Assembly: GCA_041488295.1 (NCBI GenBank)
Contig: JBGPOZ010000154.1
Span: forward strand, 1-11,617
DNA length: 11,617 nucleotides
Reading direction: 5' to 3'
Source: URHD0088 sp041488295
GTDB taxonomy: Bacteria; Pseudomonadota; Alphaproteobacteria; ATCC43930; CGMCC-115725
Under the pieces are notes generated by a model, which searched no databases, had not been told where the DNA came from, and saw only the letters and a list, made by a program, of their open reading frames with translations. Shown here piece after piece: positions 6,371 through 11,617 of the stretch. Positions within the stretch are counted from its first letter, which is position 1; the number at the start of each line of letters is the position of its first letter. The position numbers and the translations under genes are program-made.

Positions 6371-7150
6371 ATGTCGCTTGCGCCCAGTGACCATGCCGCT
6401 TCTACCAATTCGCTACCTAACCAAGGGCAATTTGTCTCATTCACCGGATGGCGCCTTGTCTGGTCTGCTTTCGTTTGGAGTCTGGCTTCGCTAGTCGGCG
6501 CATCCGCTGTGGGTTTTATTGTCGGTGTGGCCTTCGGCACCGCAGGACTACATGCCCGAATGGCGCCAGCCGACAGCAAGGCAATCTTCGCTGCTGTCGG
6601 TGCCGTTGGTGCAGAGATCGTCCTCATATGGGTTGCGCTGCAAAAGGGCGCCGTTGCTGGACGGGGTGACGTGCGTCTCGGTATCGGCGATAGCGTAATC
6701 ACTCGGCGCAAGAGCGTCATATTTATCTGCGTCGCTATCGCAGCCTACATCGCGAGCATTCTCTTTCTCGCCTTTTATGCAACCCCGCAGCTATTGCGCC
6801 AAGCTGTCAATGTCAATTGGTGGATTGGCTCTCTTGGTCTTGTGATTTCAATCATCGGTGCTCCGCTCGCCGAAGAGCTGTTCTTTCGAGGGTGGTTTTG
6901 GACAGGCTTGCGCACGAGTTGGGGCACACTTCCGACTGCGGCGATCACAAGTGTTATGTGGCTCGCTCTGCATTTGCCGGATGGCATCGGTCGCGTAACA
7001 CTTCTTCTGCCATTGGCGCTCGCTCTGTCGCTGAGTCGGCATCTCTGCGGTTCGGTCCGTGCTCCGATCATCGTACATGCGTGCTACAATGGAATGTCGG
7101 TCGCGTCGCCCTGGATCTTTCTGTGGTTCGGTTGGCTCGCTTGGCCCTGA
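6371..7150 (+). CDS. CPBP family intramembrane glutamic endopeptidase (Abi/CAAX protease-like)
   Basis: A 259-residue integral membrane protein with about seven hydrophobic segments (roughly 30-55, 71-91, 114-137, 150-167, 187-201, 209-222, 243-258). It carries the three CPBP motifs: EExxxR at E168-E169-LFF-R173, the second motif as W197-xxx-H201 (aromatic replacing the usual Phe), and HxxxN at H236-ACY-N240. The family includes CAAX prenyl proteases, bacteriocin self-immunity proteins and membrane regulators. The role here is unknown. GAGGT (6359-6363) gives a good ribosome site for ATG 6371. The gene is richer in A/T than its neighbours: hand counts give 32/60 GC at 6421-6480 and 35/60 at 6961-7020, against 41/60 at 8281-8340 in hyuB. 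It uses many codons such as GGT, CTT and ATA. This suggests acquisition into the hyuAB operon. Confidence 0.87.
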   Translation: MSLAPSDHAASTNSLPNQGQFVSFTGWRLVWSAFVWSLASLVGASAVGFIVGVAFGTAGLHARMAPADSKAIFAAVGAVGAEIVLIWVALQKGAVAGRGDVRLGIGDSVITRRKSVIFICVAIAAYIASILFLAFYATPQLLRQAVNVNWWIGSLGLVISIIGAPLAEELFFRGWFWTGLRTSWGTLPTAAITSVMWLALHLPDGIGRVTLLLPLALALSLSRHLCGSVRAPIIVHACYNGMSVASPWIFLWFGWLAWP

Positions 7151-7275
7151 TGCGCACCTGGACCCTTCGTGTGAGCGTGCAATTTGGTGGCATGGATCGA
7201 TGCGTCCCGCATGGTTAAGAATCCCGCGCGCCTGTCGGCGCCTCCCCGTATTGCTCTCCTGCGCTCGCCGGGTTA

Positions 7276-7283
7276 GCCTCGCG
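7276..7283. repeat. Right copy of 8-base direct repeat GCCTCGCG
   Basis: Pairs with the copy at 6285-6292. It lies 4 bases before the hyuB ATG. The gap 7151-7287 between the protease gene and hyuB otherwise holds only a short hairpin (GCGCC 7228-7232, GGCGC 7237-7241) and no gene. Confidence 0.4.
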
Positions 7284-7287
7284 CCCG

Positions 7288-9039
7288 ATGATGGACAAGG
7301 CAAATTCGGCGCTCTCGCAGATCCACATGCAGATCATGTGGAGCCGCCTCATCGCGGTCGTCGAGGAGCAGGCGCAAACATTGGTCCGCACCGCCTTCTC
7401 GACCTCGGTGCGCGAGGCGGGCGATCTTTCCGCCGGGGTCTTCGATTCAGAGGGAAGGATGCTGGCACAGGCCGTCACCGGCACGCCGGGCCACGTCAAT
7501 TCGATGGCCAATGCGGTGAAGCACTTCCTTGCCGCCTATCCTCTGAAGACGATGAAGGAGGGTGACCACTACGTCACCAACGATCCCTGGCTCACCTGCG
7601 GCCATCTGCACGATCTGACCGTCGTCAGCCCGACCTTCGTCGATGGCCGTCCCGTCGGGCTCTTCGCCGCGACCGTCCATGTCGTCGACATCGGCGGGCT
7701 CGGCATGGGGCCGGACGGAAGGCAGGTCTTCGAGGAAGGTCTTGCCATCCCGATCATGCCGCTCGCGCGCGAGGGCCGCATGAACGAGGATCTCCTGCGC
7801 ATCGTCCGCGCCAATGTGCGCGAACCGTTGCAGGTCGAGGGCGACATCTACGCGCTCGCCGCGTGCAACGACGAGGGCAGCCGCCGCCTCGTCGAGATGA
7901 TGGAGGAATTCGAGATCAGCCATCTCGAGACGCTCGGCAACCACATCATCGAAGCGTCGCGCGAGGCGACGCTCGCCGAGATCCGGAAGCTGCCGAAGGG
8001 CGTCTACCGCAACAGCGTCCGCATGGACGGCTACGACAAGCCGCTCCTCCTCAATGCGGCGATGACGATCGGCGAGAACGGCATCCATGTCGACTACGCC
8101 GGAACCTCGCCGGCGAGTCCCTACGGCATCAATGTCGTCCTCAACTACACTCTGGCCTACACCGCCTTCGGCATCAAATGCCTGGTCGCGCCCGAGGTGC
8201 CGAACAATGCCGGCTCCTTGGAGCCGCTCACTGTCAGCGCGCCCGAGGGCTGCATCCTCAATGTCAAGCGGCCCTGGGCGGTGGCGGCGCGCCACACCGT
8301 GGGTCACATGCTGCCCGACACCGTCTTCGGCTGTCTCCATCAGGTGCTGCCAGGCGGCGTCCCCGCCGAGGGCGCCTCCTCGCTGTGGAACCCACAGATC
8401 TATGGCGGCGGCTCGATGGTCGACGAGGTGGAGGAGGGGAGCGACGCCGGTGCGCTCGCCGATTTCAGTACGGTCATCTTCCATTGCGGCGGCACCGGCG
8501 CCAGGCCTGGCAAGGACGGGCTCGATGTCACCGCCTTTCCGAGCGGCGTCAGGACCATTCCGGTCGAGGCGACGGAGTCGATCGCTCCCGTCATCTTCCG
8601 GCGGCGCGAGTTCCGCGAGGGATCGGGCGGCGCCGGCAAGTATCGCGGTGGCCTCGGCCAGGTGATCGAAATCGCCGGCGCCGACGGCACGCCGATCAGC
8701 CTCCTGTGCAATTTCGAGCGCATCCACAACCCGGCGCGCGGGCGCGACGGCGGCGGGCTGGGCGGCCCGGGACGCGTGACGCTGCTCTCCGGCAAGCCGA
8801 TCCGGCCGAAGGGGCGGCAGACCGTGCCGCCGCGCGATGCCATTCGTCTCGAGCTGCCGGGCGGCGGCGGCTTCGGCGATCCGCGCGATCGGCCGGCGGA
8901 GCGCGTCGCATCGGATGTGCTCGACGGGCTCATCACGCGCGAAGCGGCCGAGTGCGATTACGGTGTCGTCCTGCACGACGACGGGAGCGTCGACGAGACG
9001 GCGACGGCGACGCTGCGCGCCCGGGCGGCGGCGGAGTGA
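7288..9039 (+). CDS. hyuB: Hydantoinase B/oxoprolinase family subunit
   Basis: A full-length 583-residue HyuB-family protein, the partner of HyuA in ATP-dependent hydantoin, lactam or oxoproline hydrolases and in acetone-carboxylase-like enzymes. Visible family hallmarks are the N-terminal helix with QTLVRTAFSTSVREAGDLSAGVFD (about 30-53), GHVNSM (68-73), YVTNDPWLTCGHLHD (95-109; clustered N98, D99, H106, D109 are candidate metal or catalytic residues), HVVDIGG (131-137), GGAGKYRGGLG, and the C-terminal PGGGGFGDP (to residue 532). ATG 7288 is followed by a second ATG at 7291. Neither has a clear Shine-Dalgarno sequence, which fits loss of the original coupling to hyuA when the protease gene came between. 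It should act with HyuA in the cytoplasm, and the downstream liv-type transporter presumably supplies the substrate. Confidence 0.92.
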   Translation: MMDKANSALSQIHMQIMWSRLIAVVEEQAQTLVRTAFSTSVREAGDLSAGVFDSEGRMLAQAVTGTPGHVNSMANAVKHFLAAYPLKTMKEGDHYVTNDPWLTCGHLHDLTVVSPTFVDGRPVGLFAATVHVVDIGGLGMGPDGRQVFEEGLAIPIMPLAREGRMNEDLLRIVRANVREPLQVEGDIYALAACNDEGSRRLVEMMEEFEISHLETLGNHIIEASREATLAEIRKLPKGVYRNSVRMDGYDKPLLLNAAMTIGENGIHVDYAGTSPASPYGINVVLNYTLAYTAFGIKCLVAPEVPNNAGSLEPLTVSAPEGCILNVKRPWAVAARHTVGHMLPDTVFGCLHQVLPGGVPAEGASSLWNPQIYGGGSMVDEVEEGSDAGALADFSTVIFHCGGTGARPGKDGLDVTAFPSGVRTIPVEATESIAPVIFRRREFREGSGGAGKYRGGLGQVIEIAGADGTPISLLCNFERIHNPARGRDGGGLGGPGRVTLLSGKPIRPKGRQTVPPRDAIRLELPGGGGFGDPRDRPAERVASDVLDGLITREAAECDYGVVLHDDGSVDETATATLRARAAAE

Positions 9040-9050
9040 TGAGATAAATT

Positions 9051-9144
9051 TCACCACGGAGGTCACGGAGAGCACGGAGGAAGAGAAGGCCCGTGCTTCG
9101 CGGAACAAACAAAATCTCCGTGTTCTCCGTGACCTCCGTGGTGA
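9051..9144. repeat. Large inverted repeat of CACGGAG units between hyuB and livK
   Basis: Arms 9051-9079 and 9116-9144 are 29 bases each and complementary except for one position, which is a G-U wobble in RNA. The loop is 36 bases (9080-9115). Each arm is a three-fold tandem repeat with a 9-base period around CACGGAG. Intergenic elements of this CACGGAGG type occur in many unrelated GC-rich bacteria and often produce spurious short protein predictions (general knowledge). Here it would form a very stable mRNA hairpin between hyuB and the transporter genes and could lower read-through or protect the distal transcript. No gene is present in 9040-9168. Confidence 0.85.
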
Positions 9145-9147
9145 TGA

Positions 9148-9168
9148 ACGATCGTAGGGGAGGATCGT
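9148..9168 (+). promoter_or_regulatory. Strong ribosome binding site in a hairpin loop ahead of livK
   Basis: ACGATC (9148-9153) and GATCGT (9163-9168) form a 6-bp stem. The 9-base loop contains the near-ideal Shine-Dalgarno sequence GGGGAG, continuing into the stem as GGGGAGG, directly before ATG 9169. It supports this start and suggests high translation of the binding protein. Confidence 0.55.
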
Positions 9169-10410
9169 ATGCGGAGGATGCTGATCGCGGTCGCCAGCGC
9201 GGCCGTGTTGGGGTTTGCCGGTTTAGCCGGTGCCGAGGAGACCGTGAAGATCGGCATCCTTATGCCGCTCTCAGGCAATGCGGCGAGCGCGGGACAGCAA
9301 TCGAAGGCAGCGATCGAGCTTGCTGCCGAGATCGTCAATGGCGCGCATCCCGAATTGGGCGATCTGCCGCTCGCCAAGACGGCTGGGCTGCCCGGGCTCA
9401 AGGGCGCCAAGATCGAGCTCGTCGTCGCCGACCATCAAGGCAACCCTTCGGTCGGACAGAGCCAGGCCCTGCGCCTCATCACGCAGGAGCACGTCGTCGC
9501 CATACAAGGCGCCTACCACTCTTCGGTGACTTTCGCGGCGACCGCCGTCGCCGAGCGCTACGGGATTCCCTGGGTGGTCGGCGATTCCGTTGCCGGCAAC
9601 ATCACGGGGCGCGGCTTCAAATGGATCTTCCGCGTGACGCCGGTGGCAAAGGATTTTGCCAACAATTACATGGAATTTCTGAACGATCTTAAGAAACAAA
9701 ATCATTCGATCGGATCGATCGCCATCGTCTATGAGAACACCGATTACGGCACCTCGATCGCCGAGAGCCTGCGCGAAGCGGCGAAGGCGGCGAATCTGCC
9801 GATCGGCATCGACGTGTCATACAGCGCCAACAGCACCGATGTGTCGGCGCAAGTCCTGCAACTCAAGGAGAAGAAACCTGACGCGATTATCTTCGTCAGC
9901 TATACCGCCGATACGATCCTCTACATGAAGACGCTGAAGAACCTCGACTATCGGCCGCCCGTCGTCATCGGCGACGATTCCGGCTTTTCCGACCCCGCCT
10001 TCATCGAGAATGTCGGCGACATCGCGCAGGGTGCCGTCAACCGCAGCGCCTGGGATGTCGGCAAGCCGGGCAGCCCGACGTCGCTCATCAACGACATGTT
10101 CAAGAAAAAGACCGGCCATGAGATGGACGACACAAGCGCGCGCAACATGCAGGCTTTCTTCGTGCTAGCCGATGCGATCGACCGCGCCGGCTCGACCAAG
10201 CCCGAAGCGATCCAGAAGGCGCTGCAGGAAACCGACCTCAAGCCGGCCCAGCTGATGATGGGCTATCGCGGCATCAAATTCGACGACACCGGTCAGAACA
10301 ACCTCGGCGCAACCTATCTCATCCAACTGCAGCGCAAGGATTACAAGGCGGTCTGGCCGGCGAAATCGGCGACGGCGACGCTCATCTACCCATTCAAGGG
10401 TTGGCAATAG
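9169..10410 (+). CDS. livK: ABC transporter substrate-binding protein, branched-chain amino acid/amide (HAAT) type
   Basis: A 413-residue periplasmic type-1 binding protein. The signal peptide MRRMLIAVASAAVLGFAGLAGA is followed by the mature start EETVKIGILMPLSGNAASAGQQ, the LivK-family opening. The family core follows: LVVADHQGNPSVGQSQALRLI (first lobe), an AIQGAYHSS segment with the usual ligand-binding hydroxyl cluster, IAIVYENTDYGTSIAE (second lobe), and PDAIIFVSYTADTILYMKTL. Members bind leucine-type amino acids, amides, urea or aromatic acids, so the name livK denotes family, not ligand. A strong ribosome site precedes ATG 9169. It follows hyuB on the same strand across the 9051-9144 hairpin and precedes two permease genes, so it is the capture protein of this operon's transporter, probably for the HyuAB substrate. 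Confidence 0.92.
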   Translation: MRRMLIAVASAAVLGFAGLAGAEETVKIGILMPLSGNAASAGQQSKAAIELAAEIVNGAHPELGDLPLAKTAGLPGLKGAKIELVVADHQGNPSVGQSQALRLITQEHVVAIQGAYHSSVTFAATAVAERYGIPWVVGDSVAGNITGRGFKWIFRVTPVAKDFANNYMEFLNDLKKQNHSIGSIAIVYENTDYGTSIAESLREAAKAANLPIGIDVSYSANSTDVSAQVLQLKEKKPDAIIFVSYTADTILYMKTLKNLDYRPPVVIGDDSGFSDPAFIENVGDIAQGAVNRSAWDVGKPGSPTSLINDMFKKKTGHEMDDTSARNMQAFFVLADAIDRAGSTKPEAIQKALQETDLKPAQLMMGYRGIKFDDTGQNNLGATYLIQLQRKDYKAVWPAKSATATLIYPFKGWQ

Positions 10411-10427
10411 GCGAGGTGGCGCTCGCC
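10410..10427 (+). promoter_or_regulatory. Hairpin covering the livH ribosome binding site
   Basis: GGCGAG (10410-10415) pairs with CTCGCC (10422-10427) across a 6-base loop. The only Shine-Dalgarno-like sequence before livH (GAGGTGG, 10413-10419) is partly in the stem, with ATG starting at 10430. This could hold permease translation below that of the binding protein. Confidence 0.4.
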
Positions 10428-10429
10428 GC

Positions 10430-11290
10430 ATGATCCTGCTCCAGATCATCGTCGGCGGCCTCCTGCTGGGCGCCGTCTATGCGCTCTTCTCGGCCGGGCT
10501 GACGCTGATCTGGGGAATGATGAACGTCATCAATTTCGCGCATGGCGAATTCGTCATGATCGGGATGTATGTGGCGTTCATCGTCGTCACCTGGCTGCAT
10601 GGCGGGCCGCTCGTCTTCGCGCCCGCCGCGGCGGCATTCCTCTTTCTCCTCGGCGTCGTTGCCTATTTCGGCCTCATCCGCCATATCATGCGCGGGCCGA
10701 TGATCGCGCAGATTCTCTCGACCTTCGGGCTCGCGCTCCTCCTGCGATATCTGACTTTCTCGATCTTTTCGGCCAATTTCAAAACCCTGCCGGACAATCT
10801 TATTCCTGGAACCTTGAATATCGGCGGGATTCTGCTCGGCATGCCGCAGCTCACCGCCGGGTCGGCGGCCTTCGCTCTCACCATCGGCATGCACCTCGTG
10901 CTGACGCGCACCCGGATCGGCAGCCAGCTTCTCGCCGTCGCCGAGGACCGCGATGCGGCGATGTTGATGGGGATTAGGCCGGATCGCATGCAAGCATTGG
11001 CCTGGGGGCTTTCGGCGGCGGGGGCAGGGATCGCCGGCGCGCTCATCGCGACGTTTTATCCCTTCTCGCCTGGCGTCGGCGAGACCTTTGCCCTGACCGC
11101 CTTCGTCGTCGTCGCCCTCGGCGGCTTCGGCAGCGTTCCCGGCGCGCTCGTGGCCGGGCTTCTCATCGGCCTCATCCAATCGCTCTCCGCCTACGCCTTC
11201 GGACCCGTCTACAAGGACATCGTCGTCTATGCGCTTTTCGTCGCGATCCTCTGGCTGCGCCCGCACGGGCTGATGGGCAAGGCGGCCTGA
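10430..11290 (+). CDS. livH: Branched-chain amino acid/amide type ABC transporter permease (LivH family)
   Basis: A 286-residue inner-membrane permease, highly hydrophobic throughout with about eight membrane segments. It shows the LivH hallmarks: GLLLGAVYALFSAGLTLIWG (first segment), NVINFAHGEFVMIG (N35-FAHGE40), the cytoplasmic coupling loop LLAVAEDRDAAMLMGI, and the closing VALGGFGSVPGALVAGLLIG, VVYALFVAILWLRPHGLMG. Length matches the family. It lies 19 bases after livK, and its TGA overlaps the ATG of the next permease by one base, so the two should be translated together as the heterodimeric membrane channel. ATP-binding subunits (livG, livF) are expected beyond the right edge. Confidence 0.93.
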   Translation: MILLQIIVGGLLLGAVYALFSAGLTLIWGMMNVINFAHGEFVMIGMYVAFIVVTWLHGGPLVFAPAAAAFLFLLGVVAYFGLIRHIMRGPMIAQILSTFGLALLLRYLTFSIFSANFKTLPDNLIPGTLNIGGILLGMPQLTAGSAAFALTIGMHLVLTRTRIGSQLLAVAEDRDAAMLMGIRPDRMQALAWGLSAAGAGIAGALIATFYPFSPGVGETFALTAFVVVALGGFGSVPGALVAGLLIGLIQSLSAYAFGPVYKDIVVYALFVAILWLRPHGLMGKAA

Positions 11291-11617
11291 TGCGCTGGTT
11301 CGCTCTCCTCATCGCCGCGGCGCTGTTGCTGTATCCTGTCGTCCTTACCGGCCCTTTCTACGAACGTATGGGCGCCGACTTGCTGCTCGCGGCGATCGGC
11401 GCTTCGGCATGGAACATCGTTGGCGGATATGCCGGGCAGATCTCGGTCGGCCATGCGATGTTCTTCGGCATCGGTGCCTATGTGCCGCTGCTCGTCTTCA
11501 CCCATTGGCAGCTGGCGCCGGTGCTCGGTATTCCCTGCGGCATCCTCGTCAGCCTCGGCGTCGCGACGATCATCGGGATGCCGACCTTCCGCCTGCAGGG
11601 GCACTACTTCTCGATGG
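11290..11617 (+). CDS. livM: Branched-chain amino acid/amide type ABC transporter permease (LivM family), 3-prime truncated by window
   Basis: Only the first 109 codons are present; the frame stays open to the window edge. The visible protein begins MRWFALLIAAALLLYPVVLT (first membrane segment) and contains WNIVGGYAGQISVGHAMFFG (41-60), the diagnostic LivM motif, then another membrane segment and FRLQGHYFSM, which matches the family's LRLRGxYFA region. The start ATG shares its A with the last base of the livH stop codon (TGATG), a typical coupled arrangement. It pairs with LivH to form the transport channel. Full-length members run about 300 to 350 residues, so most of it lies outside. Confidence 0.92.
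   Translation, partial: MRWFALLIAAALLLYPVVLTGPFYERMGADLLLAAIGASAWNIVGGYAGQISVGHAMFFGIGAYVPLLVFTHWQLAPVLGIPCGILVSLGVATIIGMPTFRLQGHYFSM

Noticed and set aside
6284..7287. Transposon with terminal inverted repeats around the CPBP gene
   Set aside because: Comparing the two edges shows no inverted repeat, and there is no transposase or integrase. Only the 8-base direct repeat is seen.
7447..9108. 553-residue open frame antisense to hyuB
   Set aside because: Shadow of hyuB caused by third-position GC bias, with no family motif.
9063..9410. Short protein containing HHGGHGEHGD, antisense over the CACGGAG repeat
   Set aside because: The His/Gly-rich run is just translation of the repeat, a known type of spurious prediction, and the rest is antisense to livK.
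1..11617. CRISPR array, tRNA or rRNA genes
   Set aside because: No regularly spaced repeats with unique spacers and no tRNA- or rRNA-like sequence were recognised on reading both strands.

Overview
The window is GC-rich DNA, most likely from an alphaproteobacterium. The evidence is the strong G/C third-position bias, a TAXI-type TRAP solute-binding protein, a Liv-type ABC transporter linked to hydantoinase/oxoprolinase genes, and an interspersed CCCTCTCCCGC-type palindrome of a kind common in Hyphomicrobiales (Rhizobiales). Genus cannot be called from sequence alone.

Layout. Positions 1-150 hold no recognised gene. They contain a small hairpin, two tandem imperfect 20-base units resembling the end of an insertion sequence, and a perfect 11-bp palindrome. 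Next come a small TusA-type sulfur carrier protein (154-384, +) and, converging on it, a TAXI-family periplasmic binding protein (393-1433, -) with no permease gene beside it. A roughly 400-base gene-free stretch leads to a GNAT acetyltransferase (1846-2331, +), which converges on an FAD-dependent GMC oxidoreductase (2341-3963, -).

From about 4115 to the right edge everything reads on the + strand and looks like one catabolic and transport operon: hyuA (ATP-binding hydantoinase A/oxoprolinase subunit), a CPBP-family membrane protease gene, hyuB (hydantoinase B/oxoprolinase subunit), then the substrate-binding protein (livK-like) and two permeases (livH-like, and livM-like cut off by the window edge) of a branched-chain amino acid/amide type ABC transporter. 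The inferred job is import of an amide-, lactam- or hydantoin-like compound, followed by ATP-dependent hydrolysis or carboxylation by HyuAB. The divergent GMC oxidoreductase may oxidise an alcohol in the same pathway. The substrate is not identifiable from sequence.

The most unusual point is the CPBP protease gene lying between hyuA and hyuB, which normally adjoin. It has visibly lower GC and a different codon style. The 8-mer GCCTCGCG lies at both of its edges, and joining the two copies would put hyuA and hyuB 13 bases apart, as expected for the ancestral operon. Other structural features are a 29-base-arm inverted repeat built from 9-base CACGGAG units between hyuB and livK, ribosome binding sites held in hairpins ahead of livK and livH, and a hairpin shared by the convergent stop codons of tusA and the TAXI gene.
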